Positions 1-8,092 of a DNA stretch of 64,000 nucleotides are shown piece by piece (within the stretch, counting starts at the first letter, position 1; the number at the start of each line of letters is the position of its first letter). Under the pieces are notes generated by a model, which saw only the letters and a list, made by a program, of their open reading frames with translations, ran no database searches and was not told the origin of the DNA. The position numbers and the translations under genes were made by a program. The stretch lies in the NCBI RefSeq assembly GCF_002954615.1, contig NZ_MSCJ01000001.1:1984001-2048000 (forward strand), read 5' to 3'. The stretch is from Photobacterium angustum. GTDB taxonomy: Bacteria; Pseudomonadota; Gammaproteobacteria; Enterobacterales; Vibrionaceae.

Positions 1-692
1 GAGTGACTGACCAACTATATGGTGAATCACAACGTCCGCTAGTTCATTTAGACAATGCAGGCACATTAACGTATGAGTTAGATTGTAATCATGAAGATTC
101 AGCAATCTTAATGTATTACCAATCTCAGGAAACTACACCTGAGCAAATTGCGATTTATACGTTAGCTAATCATTTAATGTCGACCACGTTCTTCCATGAG
201 TTACGCACGAAACAACAACTAGGTTATATGGTAGGAACGGCCAATCTACCGCTTAATCGTCATCCAGGGTTGATCTTATATATTCAATCGCCTGTTGCCG
301 ATCCAAGTTACTTATCAGAGGCAATTGATGATTTTACCAATGCTTTTGCACTCGTATTGCTCGAATTGAATGAAGCGCAATGGCAAGACAGTAAGCAAGG
401 TTTAATTGCTCAAATTTCAGAGCCAGATACTAATTTACGATCTCGCGCTCAACGTTTTTGGGTAAGTATCGGCAATAAAGATGAAACGTTCCAACAACGT
501 CAGCGTGTTGTTGATGCACTTAAACAGTTAGATCGTGTAGATATGATCAAATTTGTTGTTGATACCATTAAACCAAGAACAGCGAATAGATTAGTCATGT
601 ATTACAAAGGTAAAGCGCATAGTGATTACGCACCTTTAGAGATAGGTCAGCCAATTGAATCTGTGAAAGAATTTCAAGATAATGCTTATTAA
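1..692 (+). CDS. M16 (insulinase/pitrilysin) family peptidase, C-terminal part
   Basis: This is the last 230 or so residues of a zinc metallopeptidase of the insulinase family; the 5' part, with the HxxEH zinc site, lies outside the window. The visible part has the C-terminal M16 fold signatures: 'LANHLMSTTFFHELRTKQQLGYMVGT', where the FF-ELRTKQQLGY segment is the typical C-terminal domain motif, then a helical region and the end 'ESVKEFQDNAY'. The frame is open to the left edge, so the GTG at position 3 is not a real start. The family degrades peptides, usually in the periplasm or cytosol. A strong hairpin terminator follows at 743-780, so the gene ends its own transcript. The family assignment is firm, the exact subfamily is not. 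Confidence 0.85.
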   Translation, partial: VTDQLYGESQRPLVHLDNAGTLTYELDCNHEDSAILMYYQSQETTPEQIAIYTLANHLMSTTFFHELRTKQQLGYMVGTANLPLNRHPGLILYIQSPVADPSYLSEAIDDFTNAFALVLLELNEAQWQDSKQGLIAQISEPDTNLRSRAQRFWVSIGNKDETFQQRQRVVDALKQLDRVDMIKFVVDTIKPRTANRLVMYYKGKAHSDYAPLEIGQPIESVKEFQDNAY

Positions 693-742
693 GCTGGTAT
701 AACTTGTCTCGTCTAACAATTAAGACAACCGTTTAAATAACG

Positions 743-780
743 AGCCATATCTACAAATAAATGTAGAATATGGCTTTTTT
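743..780 (+). terminator. Intrinsic terminator of the M16 peptidase gene
   Basis: AGCCATATCTACA at 743-755 pairs with TGTAG-A-ATATGGCT at 762-775 around an A/T loop, followed by a run of T residues to 780. It lies about 50 bases after the peptidase stop codon. Confidence 0.8.
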
Positions 781-892
781 GTCGATTGTCATTCGTTATT
801 TATAACATTTATCACCCATACTATTACTACAGCCATAACATCTAATTAAAACCTATCTATTTGATTAATAATATTTATTAAGAGCATTAACA

Positions 893-1174
893 GTGAAAAA
901 ATATTGTCCTCATTGTCAAACGGAGATTGATACTCCTGCAATGTCTGCCTATGACGAATATTTCAGTTGTCCACACTGCGGTATCGCATTAATGCATGAT
1001 GAAAAGGATATTTTTATTTACGCGATTGCGTTTATTATTGCGATCACTTTACCGCTTATTTTACTTTTTAACATCAATAGCTTTATTGCCATTGCTATTG
1101 CTTTAGTCGGCTACCGTTTCCTTCGGCCTCATATTTTTGAACCACGATTTCGCATTAAGAACTTTATTGAATAA
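893..1174 (+). CDS. Small zinc-ribbon membrane protein
   Basis: A 93-residue protein starting at GTG. The N-terminus carries two CxxC knuckles (CPHC at residues 5-8 and CPHC at 26-29), which should form a zinc ribbon. It is followed by two closely spaced hydrophobic segments (about residues 41-60 and 62-76) and a basic C-terminus (RPHIFEPRFRIKNFIE). It looks like a cytoplasmic zinc ribbon anchored in the inner membrane by a helical hairpin. The gene has about 200 bases of its own upstream region and ends at a bidirectional terminator, so it is probably monocistronic. I do not recognise a named family, and its function is unknown. The start is supported only by the position of the ribbon; the ribosome binding site (AGAG) is weak. 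Confidence 0.65.
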   Translation: MKKYCPHCQTEIDTPAMSAYDEYFSCPHCGIALMHDEKDIFIYAIAFIIAITLPLILLFNINSFIAIAIALVGYRFLRPHIFEPRFRIKNFIE

Positions 1175-1178
1175 CAAA

Positions 1179-1212
1179 AAAAAACCGATGGCCTAAGCTC
1201 ATCGGTTTTTTT
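1179..1212. terminator. Bidirectional terminator between the zinc-ribbon gene and fadJ
   Basis: The stem AAAACCGATG (1181-1190) pairs with CATCGGTTTT, with an A-run before and a T-run after. It can stop transcripts from both convergent genes. Confidence 0.85.
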
Positions 1213-1226
1213 AATTAATCTATTGG

Positions 1227-3347
1227 CTAATAAAAAGTTTTCTCTTCTTTAGCCATATCAAGTAGTCGCTCGCACGGTTTAAAACGATCGCCATACTTAT
1301 CTGTGTACTCGTTTAGCATATCAACAACACGCGTTATCCCAATATGATCCATATAACGGAATGGCCCGCCTAAGAACGGTGGGAAACCAATACCGAAAAT
1401 AGCACCAATATCACCATCTCTTGCCGAACGGATCACGCCTTCATCTAAACATCTCGCCGCTTCATTCAACATCATTAAACTACAACGAACCGCGATTTCA
1501 GTTTCAGATTCCTTAATCTTTGGTTCCAGCTCAAGCAGCTTATAAACCGACTTATCGACTTCTTTTTTCTTGGTATTATAACGATAAAAACCTTTACCGC
1601 TTTTACGTCCCTTGCGATCATCCTTCAGCAATAAATCAAACACATCTGGCGCTTCAAATCGATCACCTAGTTCAGCTAACAGAATAGGGCTTATCTTCGC
1701 GCCAACATCAACACCAACTTCGTCCAATAATGTGATAGGCCCAACAGGGAAACCAAAATTAAGCAAAGCTGTATCTATGTGTTCAATCGGCTCACCACTG
1801 AGAAGTACGCGTGCCGCTTCATTCATGTAAGGCGCTAATATACGATTAACGTAAAAGCCTGCTTTATCGCCGACTACTATCGGGGTTTTACCTTGTTTTT
1901 TGGCCAAGGCTACAACTGTTGCAATCGTTTCTTCTGATGTTCCGCTTCCCGTTTCCGTGCCTTGATGTGGAATCACCTCAACCAATGGCATTTTTTCTAC
2001 TGGGCTAAAATAGTGAAGGCCGACAACATTTTCTGGTCGCTCTGCCGCTTGTGCTATTTGATTGATCGGCAGTGAGGAAGTATTAGTGGCAAATATTGTA
2101 TTGAACTTAGCATGCTCTTCAACATCTTTTACCATTTGATGTTTGAGTGCTAAATCTTCAAATACCGCTTCAATCACTACATCGGCCTGATTAAAACCAG
2201 TAAAATCAGTCCCGCCAGTTATGGTTAACATTTGTTTTTGTAATGTGGCTTTCGAGATAATTTTACGCTTACGCTTTTTATCAAGTAGCTTGAAATTGTA
2301 CGCCAGCGCATTTTGGATACCATCATTACTGATATCTTTGATCCGTACCGGATAACCCGCTTTCGTTGCTGTAACATGGCTAATACCACCGCCCATTAAA
2401 CCGCCACCCAATACAGCGACTCGTTCAACAGTTAATGGTTCAGCCTCTGAACCCGTTTCTTTTTTCATTGCTGTTGTGGCAAAAAAGATACTACGAAGCG
2501 CGGCGGATTCAGGTGACATCACTAATTCACCAAATACTTTAGCCTCTTGCTCTAATCCTTTTTCCATCCCATGCTGTAAGCCATATTTCACAACAGCTAA
2601 AATGGCATCAACGGCAGGATAATTACCACGCGTTTTCTCATGTGCTTTTTTCGCCGCTTGATCAAACACCACTGAGCGACCTAATGGATTTCCACCCAAT
2701 GCCCAATTTTGCATGGATGATTTGCGGCTAGGTTTTGGCGATAAAGCTACTTGCTCGGCGACATTTAATAAAATACTTTCAGGGACAACTTGATCGATCA
2801 CCCCTAACTTCATCGCTTTTTTCGCGCGTAATTGTTTACCCGATAAAATCATATCAAGCGCATTAGCTACGCCAATCAAACGAGGTAAACGCTGAGTTCC
2901 GCCAGAGCCTGGGAGTAGCCCCAATTGTACTTCAGGTAAACCTAATCGGGTTTTATCACCATCACTACAAACTCGGCTATGACAAGCAAGAGCAAGCTCT
3001 AAACCGCCCCCTAAACATGGGCCGTGAATCGCTGCAACCACATGAAAAGGCAGTTGCTCTAACTGTGAAAATAAAACCTGCCCTTTTTTAGCTAAGGCTT
3101 GTGCCTCTTGTGCTGTTTCACAGGCTGACAACATACGAATATCAGCGCCAGCGACAAAGTTATCAGGCTTACCTGAATAGACAACAAGCCCTTTAATATC
3201 AGAACGTGCTTTAAGCTCTGCGAGCACTGACGTTATTTGCTCTGAAAATTCAGCTTGTAAGGTGTTCATTTTCTCGTTTGGCACATCTATTTTTAGCCAA
3301 GCAACACCATTATCTTTGTACGATAAACTAAATGCAGATTGCGTCAT
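1227..3347 (-). CDS. fadJ: Fatty acid oxidation complex alpha subunit FadJ (enoyl-CoA hydratase / 3-hydroxyacyl-CoA dehydrogenase)
   Basis: Bifunctional beta-oxidation enzyme of 706 residues that hydrates enoyl-CoA and oxidises 3-hydroxyacyl-CoA with NAD+. Residues 1-190 are the crotonase domain, with the oxyanion loop VAGADIRML (65-73), [13 protein letters not shown] (105-117) and the acid pair E117 and E139. The dehydrogenase half begins with the Rossmann motif GGGLMGGG (314-321) and has the GLHYFSP segment with the catalytic histidine. The ATG overlaps the fadI stop codon by one base (TAATG), so the two are translationally coupled in a fadI-fadJ operon. The length and the partner (a 436-residue thiolase) fit FadJ rather than FadB, whose partner FadA is about 390 residues. 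Transcription should be controlled by FadR through the site before fadI. Confidence 0.93.
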   Translation of the reverse strand: MTQSAFSLSYKDNGVAWLKIDVPNEKMNTLQAEFSEQITSVLAELKARSDIKGLVVYSGKPDNFVAGADIRMLSACETAQEAQALAKKGQVLFSQLEQLPFHVVAAIHGPCLGGGLELALACHSRVCSDGDKTRLGLPEVQLGLLPGSGGTQRLPRLIGVANALDMILSGKQLRAKKAMKLGVIDQVVPESILLNVAEQVALSPKPSRKSSMQNWALGGNPLGRSVVFDQAAKKAHEKTRGNYPAVDAILAVVKYGLQHGMEKGLEQEAKVFGELVMSPESAALRSIFFATTAMKKETGSEAEPLTVERVAVLGGGLMGGGISHVTATKAGYPVRIKDISNDGIQNALAYNFKLLDKKRKRKIISKATLQKQMLTITGGTDFTGFNQADVVIEAVFEDLALKHQMVKDVEEHAKFNTIFATNTSSLPINQIAQAAERPENVVGLHYFSPVEKMPLVEVIPHQGTETGSGTSEETIATVVALAKKQGKTPIVVGDKAGFYVNRILAPYMNEAARVLLSGEPIEHIDTALLNFGFPVGPITLLDEVGVDVGAKISPILLAELGDRFEAPDVFDLLLKDDRKGRKSGKGFYRYNTKKKEVDKSVYKLLELEPKIKESETEIAVRCSLMMLNEAARCLDEGVIRSARDGDIGAIFGIGFPPFLGGPFRYMDHIGITRVVDMLNEYTDKYGDRFKPCERLLDMAKEEKTFY

Positions 3348-4657
3348 TATTCAGCCTCCAAAATCATTGCCGCACCTAAACCACCAGCTGCACATGCCGT
3401 ATTCAATGCAAAGCCACCACCACGACGTTTTAACTCACGCAAAGTTTGGGTGATCATACGTGCGCCTGTTGCTGCAAATGGATGCCCGTAAGCCAATGAG
3501 CCACCTAACACATTGAATTTATCCATATCAACTTCACCAATCGCATCAATACGGCCTAACTTTTCACGCGCAAACTTAGTAGAAGCAAACATTTTTAAAT
3601 TTGCTAATGTTTGGGCAGCAAAAGCCTCATGCATGTCAATCAAGGTAAGATCGGATAAGTTTAAACCTGCACGTTCCAGTGCAACAGGTGTCGCGTAAGA
3701 AGGTCCCATCAGCATATCGCTTTCAACCCCTATTGCGGAAAACGCGTAGGAACGAATATACCCTAATGGTGTTAACCCTAATTCCTTAGCTCGCCCTTCT
3801 CGCATCATCAGTATTGCGGCTGCGCCATCCGTTAATGGCGTCGCATTTGCTGCTGTGACTGAGCCATATTTACGATCAAAGGCTGGTCGTAATTTGGCAT
3901 AAGATTCAAGAGTCGATTCTTCACGAATGTTGTTATCTTTATCTATCCACTGGCGATAAGGTTGTGGGAATGCCGTCATCACTTCATCACGGATCAAACC
4001 ATCTCGCCATGCTTGTGCCGCTAATGTATGTGAACGGTGAGCCAGTGCATCTTGATCTTCACGACTAATGCCATGTGTTTTTGCCATCTGCTCTGCGGTT
4101 TGTCCCATGCTTAATCCTGTTGAATATTCAGCAACGGCAGGCGGCACAGGCATTAAATCTTTCATGCTAAGCGAACTTAATAACTTAAGCCGTTTTGACA
4201 TGGTTTTCGCTTTACTGAGTGCAAGCAAAGTCGCAGCCATTTTTTTACTCACACCAATAGGTAATACCGATGATGAATCAGCACCACCTGCAATACCAAT
4301 ATCGATAGTGCCTGAGATAATACTCTCAGCAACGTTAGCAGCAGCTTGAAAACTAGTGGCACAGGCACGGGTAACACTGTAAGCATCTGTATGAATGTTC
4401 ATACCAGTACCGAGGACGATTTCACGCGCGATATTTGGCGCTTCTGGCATTTGTACCACTTGCCCAAACACCACTTGCTCAATGAGCATCGGATCAAAAT
4501 CAAGCGTTTGTAGCATATCATTGACAACCAGCTTTCCGAGATCCAAAGCAGGAACACCATCGAAAGCGGTAGCTTGACGAGCAAATGGAGTACGTAAACC
4601 GCTAACAACGGCAATACGTTCCCCTTGACGAGTAGTAAGATTTTGGAGACGTGTCAT
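3347..4657 (-). CDS. fadI: Acetyl-CoA C-acyltransferase FadI (3-ketoacyl-CoA thiolase)
   Basis: Thiolase of 436 residues, the beta subunit of the FadIJ complex, which cleaves 3-ketoacyl-CoA to acetyl-CoA and a shortened acyl-CoA. The nucleophilic cysteine is C99 in [12 protein letters not shown]. The C-terminal active-site motifs are [16 protein letters not shown] (histidine) and [12 protein letters not shown] (second cysteine). The length equals that of E. coli FadI. It is the first gene of a two-gene operon with fadJ. A FadR-like operator (4712-4728) sits directly downstream of a candidate promoter (4730-4757), about 55 bases before the ATG. A TTTTG-AG region lies between operator and start; the ribosome binding site AAAAGGAG is 5-10 bases before the ATG. 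Confidence 0.94.
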   Translation of the reverse strand: MTRLQNLTTRQGERIAVVSGLRTPFARQATAFDGVPALDLGKLVVNDMLQTLDFDPMLIEQVVFGQVVQMPEAPNIAREIVLGTGMNIHTDAYSVTRACATSFQAAANVAESIISGTIDIGIAGGADSSSVLPIGVSKKMAATLLALSKAKTMSKRLKLLSSLSMKDLMPVPPAVAEYSTGLSMGQTAEQMAKTHGISREDQDALAHRSHTLAAQAWRDGLIRDEVMTAFPQPYRQWIDKDNNIREESTLESYAKLRPAFDRKYGSVTAANATPLTDGAAAILMMREGRAKELGLTPLGYIRSYAFSAIGVESDMLMGPSYATPVALERAGLNLSDLTLIDMHEAFAAQTLANLKMFASTKFAREKLGRIDAIGEVDMDKFNVLGGSLAYGHPFAATGARMITQTLRELKRRGGGFALNTACAAGGLGAAMILEAE

Positions 4658-4711
4658 CGCAACTCCTTTTGATAATTTGGCTTACAGTAAGCCGTTCGGC
4701 ACACCGTGCAC

Positions 4712-4728
4712 TAGAGGTCAGACCTCAC
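4712..4728 (-). promoter_or_regulatory. FadR-like operator of fadIJ
   Basis: The forward strand reads TAGAGGTCAGACCTCAC. It has the GGTCnGAC core of the FadR consensus (AGCTGGTCCGACNTGTT) inside a symmetric GAGGTC-A-GACCTC palindrome. It lies just downstream of the -10 element of the candidate fadIJ promoter, where a repressor would block initiation. Confidence 0.65.
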
Positions 4729-4729
4729 A

Positions 4730-4757
4730 ATTGTAAGCTAAATGTTACCAAATTCAA
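4730..4757 (-). promoter_or_regulatory. Candidate sigma-70 promoter of fadIJ
   Basis: On the minus strand TTGAAT (4752-4757) and TACAAT (4730-4735) are separated by 16 bases. The predicted start of transcription falls within the FadR-like palindrome. Confidence 0.5.
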
Positions 4758-4903
4758 TCAAGTGTTTAAATTTTACGGGAGAAGTGTCAAAGATTGTGAT
4801 CTACCCTCTCAGTTTTAAAACGCTATTAAGCGGTAAAATGCAGATAATTAGAGAGAGAGTTAGAAAAGGTATAAAACTAGAGGTAAACAGAGAAAAATAG
4901 GCA

Positions 4904-4932
4904 AAAAAAAACCATACCTTATAAGGTATGGT
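4904..4932 (-). terminator. Minus-strand intrinsic terminator in the fadI/sigma gap
   Basis: A ten-base stem ACCATACCTT (4911-4920) / AAGGTATGGT (4923-4932) is preceded on the plus strand by a run of A, which is the U-tract of minus-strand RNA. It points toward fadI but lies upstream of the fadI promoter, so it must end some other transcript. Confidence 0.65.
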
Positions 4933-5113
4933 CATAATTCACGCGGAAAGCAATCTGCGTAATGAATAAGTCAATCAACATAAAGCTAATTGCAAATCAG
5001 GAAAACCTGATAGGAGAAAGTAAAGTCAGCCTTCAAAAGGAAGTTGTCATCTTGCTCAACAGATAGCATTACAATAGCCGGTTTTGCAACCCACCATCTC
5101 GCTATCAGATGAC
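4904..5113 (-). ncRNA. Candidate structured small RNA ending in an intrinsic terminator
   Basis: No open reading frame of note lies between fadI and the sigma factor, yet the minus strand ends in a strong terminator: a near-perfect palindrome at 4911-4932 (ACCATACCTT-AT-AAGGTATGGT) followed on that strand by eight or nine U. Upstream of it are several hairpins: ATCAGG/CCTGAT (4996-5011), CCTT/AAGG (5030-5040), a GGUU-GCAA-AACC hairpin with a GNRA-type loop on the minus strand (5080-5091), and a long-range nested pairing GTCATC/GATGAC (5046-5051 with 5108-5113) and GATAGC/GCTATC (5062-5067 with 5101-5106). A -10-like TATAGT on the minus strand (5120-5125) would start RNA near 5113; I see no good -35. 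I do not recognise a known family, and the strand and ends are inferences. Confidence 0.35.
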
Positions 5114-5261
5114 GCAGTCACTATAACGCGCTGCTGGAATCAAATTTTGAACCAGATCAATTTTAGTGCGAATTCACGGTTTAATTATAAAAAAGAAGCG
5201 TAAATACCTTATGAACATCTCTATTCATAAGGCTTTAGTAAGGACAACGACGGATATTGCC

Positions 5262-5825
5262 ATGCTCAAAAAATTTTTTGGTAAGAAAAAACATGATCCC
5301 TCGGTCTCTTTAAATATGGACAAACAAAGAAGATATGAGGCCCTTGTTAGGGCTTGGCATCGGGATCTCTACCGTTACGCATATTGGTTGTGCCACGACC
5401 AGCATATTGCTGAAGACTTGGTACAAGAAACATGCTTACGCGCATGGCGCTCCCTTGATAGCCTACAGGATGATAAAGCTGCTAAGGCATGGTTAATTAC
5501 CATACTTAGGCGTGAAAACGCACGTCGGTTTGAAAGAAAACAATTTGATTTGGTTGATATTGATGACCATGCAATTGCAGATTCCACACCCAGTGTTGAA
5601 ATGAATACAGAGCAACATATGCTCCAACGTTTAATCATGAATTTAGCACCGGAGTATAGAGAACCACTGATTTTACAGGTCATGGCTGGCTTTAATGGTG
5701 ATGAGATTGCTGAGATCCTTGAACTTAACCGAAATACTGTGATGACTCGCTTATTTCGTGCCCGTAATCAATTAAAAGAGCAACTTGAAAACAAAGAGTC
5801 AAAAAGGGGGAATCAGAATGGATGA
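5262..5825 (+). CDS. ECF (group IV) RNA polymerase sigma factor
   Basis: An extracytoplasmic-function sigma factor of about 188 residues. Region 2 is YEALVRAWHRDLYRYAYWLCHDQHIAEDLVQETCLRAWRSL, with the usual DLVQET core-binding motif. Region 4 ends in the helix-turn-helix GDEIAEILELNRNTVMTRLFRARNQLKEQL. I chose the ATG at 5262 (MLKKFFGKKK); an in-frame GTG at 5166 extends the frame without any ribosome binding site, and an ATG at 5316 is also possible. The stop overlaps the start of the DUF3379 gene by 8 bases, so the two are co-translated, which is the normal arrangement of a sigma factor and its anti-sigma factor. The pair sits between fadIJ and two fadL genes, which suggests a link to fatty acids or membrane state, but the signal is unknown. 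Confidence 0.85.
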   Translation: MLKKFFGKKKHDPSVSLNMDKQRRYEALVRAWHRDLYRYAYWLCHDQHIAEDLVQETCLRAWRSLDSLQDDKAAKAWLITILRRENARRFERKQFDLVDIDDHAIADSTPSVEMNTEQHMLQRLIMNLAPEYREPLILQVMAGFNGDEIAEILELNRNTVMTRLFRARNQLKEQLENKESKRGNQNG

Positions 5826-6534
5826 ACTAGAATTTAGACGGAGATTATTAGCTGATCCACATGATAATGATCCCAAAGTGACAGCATGTAAACATCAATC
5901 TATCGCAAATAAAAAGTTTGCCGATGAATTACAACAACTTGATATGCAATTAGAGCAAGCGCTAAAAGTCGACGTGCCTGATGATCTGGCTGATAAAATT
6001 TTATTTCATCAAGCAGGTGAAGAAACAAGCAAAAAAGGAATTCAGAGCTATTGGTCTTATGGCCTCGCCGCCTCTGTTGCTTTTGCTATTGGTCTATTTT
6101 TTGGGCAAATGAATTTTTTACCGAGCCAACAGTTACCAATCAATAGTCTTGCCAATGTCGCGCTTGAACATGTTTCTTATGAATCACAATATGTCGATAA
6201 CATCGATGAAAAAGCAACGTTGCAACAAGTAAATGCCAAACTGCAATCTTTTGGAACGGAAATGAAAGACTTACCTGGGCACATTTATTATGTGAACTAT
6301 TGTGGCTTTGATGGCAAACGCTCATTACATATGGTGATGGATTCACCTCAAGGTAAAGTCACGGTATTTGTTGTTCCAACCCCAAGTCATTCTATTTCTA
6401 ACTCAACAGACAATAGCAATGAAAGTTTAGTCGTACCGATCAGAGAGGCAAGTTTGATTATTGTTGGCGATAAGGGTCAAAACTTAATGCCTGTTGCGAG
6501 TAAAATTAAAAACGACCTTAGCTGGGAAATCTAA
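5818..6534 (+). CDS. DUF3379 family protein, probable membrane anti-sigma factor
   Basis: A 238-residue protein. The N-terminal 70 or so residues are charged and helical (MDELEFRRRLLADPHDNDPKV) and resemble the DUF3379 family found next to this ECF sigma factor in Vibrionaceae. A single membrane helix (about YGLAASVAFAIGLFFG, residues 71-90) is followed by about 145 residues that would be periplasmic. This is the layout of membrane anti-sigma factors: a cytoplasmic sigma-binding part, one helix and an outer sensor domain. I chose the ATG at 5818 because it follows AAAAAGGGGG and starts on the DUF3379 N-terminus; an upstream start at 5785 would overlap the sigma gene further. The anti-sigma role is inferred from context, not proven by sequence. 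Confidence 0.75.
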   Translation: MDELEFRRRLLADPHDNDPKVTACKHQSIANKKFADELQQLDMQLEQALKVDVPDDLADKILFHQAGEETSKKGIQSYWSYGLAASVAFAIGLFFGQMNFLPSQQLPINSLANVALEHVSYESQYVDNIDEKATLQQVNAKLQSFGTEMKDLPGHIYYVNYCGFDGKRSLHMVMDSPQGKVTVFVVPTPSHSISNSTDNSNESLVVPIREASLIIVGDKGQNLMPVASKIKNDLSWEI

Positions 6535-6563
6535 TTTTCCTACTGATTTTTAGTCCTTCTTAT

Positions 6564-6595
6564 AACGGCAACAAACGCTATGTTGCCGTTTTTTT
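6564..6595 (+). terminator. Intrinsic terminator after the sigma / DUF3379 operon
   Basis: AACGGCAACA (6564-6573) pairs perfectly with TGTTGCCGTT (6581-6590) around a 7-base loop, followed by T residues. It separates the sigma operon from fadL. Confidence 0.9.
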
Positions 6596-6692
6596 CATTT
6601 CTGATATTTGTCGTTAAAACAATCCAAAACAACAATAATTGATACCAAAATCACTATAAATTTCGTTAAAAAGTATTTTTACTTAAACATAA

Positions 6693-6709
6693 CACTGGTC
6701 AGATTTGAT
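6693..6709 (+). promoter_or_regulatory. FadR-like operator overlapping the first fadL promoter
   Basis: CACTGGTCAGATTTGAT matches the CTGGTCnGAt half of the FadR consensus. Its right end overlaps the -35 element TTGATT (6705-6710), a position where FadR would act as a repressor. Confidence 0.55.
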
Positions 6710-6732
6710 TAAGTCAGTACACCCCCTACAAT
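6705..6732 (+). promoter_or_regulatory. Candidate sigma-70 promoter of the first fadL
   Basis: TTGATT (6705-6710) and TACAAT (6727-6732) are separated by 16 bases, about 70 bases before the fadL start codon. Confidence 0.5.
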
Positions 6733-6799
6733 CATCGCAAATTAGCCAACATAGGCTAATAAAAAACAATAATATATATAATTAGGAATTATTCTAAGC

Positions 6800-8035
6800 A
6801 TGAATAAGAAGCAAATTTTTACACGCTCAGTGATTACTGCTGCTATCGCCTTAGCTTCATCACAATCTATGGCAGCGGGCTTTCAGCTGAATGCACAATC
6901 TGCAACAGGTCTTGGCCGTGCATTTTCAGGTGACGGTGTTATTGCAGACAACGCATCAACAATGGCAAAAAACGCTGCCTCAATGACACTATTTGATGCA
7001 CCTGCACTTTCTCTTGGTGTTATCGCCATTGATACTGACGTTAAAGTAAAAGATACAACATACAATGGTTCTCAGATCCCTGACGATCAAATTGGTGGTA
7101 CTAGTTACGCGCCAAACATCTACTACATTCAGCCTATAAACGATAAATTCGCTGTAGGTGCATCACTTTACTCAAACTTCGGTACAAAAACTGAATTTAG
7201 TGATAACTACGCTGCAAATGCATTTGGTGGTTTAACTGATGTAAAAAGCATGAACTTAGGTTTAAGTGCTGCTTACCGCATTAACCAACAACTAAGCATT
7301 GGTGGTGGTTTAGACGTAATTTACGGCAGTGGTAAACTAAATCGCTATATACCTGCAGGAAAAATTCCAACACCTAATGGTACGATCAATACACCAAAAA
7401 TTGATTTACTTGATGTTGATGCCGATGGTGTAGCGCTTGGCTTTAACCTAGGTACTATCTACGAACTCGATCAAAACAACCGTTTTGGCTTATCTTACCG
7501 CTATAGCCCAACATTAGAAGCTAAAGGTGATATGCACTATGCGGGCAACGACCTTAGCGATCAGAAGCTAAAAATGCCATTACCAGATATGGCAGAATTT
7601 TCTGGTTTCAATAAGCTAAATGATAAATTTGCGGTTCACTACAGCATTCAATGGATCCGCTGGAGCGAGTTTGACGTTCTAGAAACAACTGGTGGCGTTA
7701 AATTAAATGATTACCAATGGCAAGATGGATGGCACTACTCTATCGGTGGTACTTACTACCTAAACGATCAGTGGACACTTCGTGCTGGTTACATGCATGA
7801 CACTAGCGCACAGGATTCAAAAACATCTATTTCTGTACCTGATTCAGATCGTAACTGGTTATCTGGCGGCTTTAGCTACCACTTAGACAGCAAGTCTACC
7901 ATCGACTTTGGCTTAACTTACCTTATTGGTAAAAATGTTAAAGCAGATGAAACCAATCCGCTCGGTATGTCGGTTGACGCAACCACTCGTGCAAATGCAT
8001 GGTTGTACGGTCTACAATACAGCCGCTCATTCTAA
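6800..8035 (+). CDS. fadL: FadL-family outer membrane long-chain fatty acid transporter (first copy)
   Basis: An outer-membrane beta-barrel of 411 residues. The signal peptide is MNKKQIFTRSVITAAIALASSQSMA, with cleavage before AGFQLNAQSATGLGRAFSGDG; the mature start AGFQL-A-SATGLGRA-G is the FadL N-terminal hatch, whose NPA-like segment here reads NASTMAKNAAS. The rest alternates short polar and amphipathic strands and ends in Phe (YGLQYSRSF), the usual outer-membrane assembly signal. The protein should carry long-chain fatty acids or other hydrophobic compounds across the outer membrane for beta-oxidation by FadIJ. It is a separate transcription unit, with a FadR-like site and promoter upstream and a terminator at 8067-8092. 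Confidence 0.9.
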   Translation: MNKKQIFTRSVITAAIALASSQSMAAGFQLNAQSATGLGRAFSGDGVIADNASTMAKNAASMTLFDAPALSLGVIAIDTDVKVKDTTYNGSQIPDDQIGGTSYAPNIYYIQPINDKFAVGASLYSNFGTKTEFSDNYAANAFGGLTDVKSMNLGLSAAYRINQQLSIGGGLDVIYGSGKLNRYIPAGKIPTPNGTINTPKIDLLDVDADGVALGFNLGTIYELDQNNRFGLSYRYSPTLEAKGDMHYAGNDLSDQKLKMPLPDMAEFSGFNKLNDKFAVHYSIQWIRWSEFDVLETTGGVKLNDYQWQDGWHYSIGGTYYLNDQWTLRAGYMHDTSAQDSKTSISVPDSDRNWLSGGFSYHLDSKSTIDFGLTYLIGKNVKADETNPLGMSVDATTRANAWLYGLQYSRSF

Positions 8036-8066
8036 TTTCAGCGTACACTTGAACGCTAAAATGATT

Positions 8067-8092
8067 AAAAGGAGCCGTTTGGCTCCTTTTTT
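8067..8092 (+). terminator. Intrinsic terminator of the first fadL
   Basis: AAAGGAGCC and GGCTCCTTT pair around GTTT, followed by more T residues; this is about 30 bases after the stop codon. Confidence 0.9.

Noticed and set aside
5166..5261. Longer start (GTG) for the ECF sigma factor
   Set aside because: There is no ribosome binding site, and the extra residues have no counterpart in sigma region 2; the ATG at 5262 is more likely.
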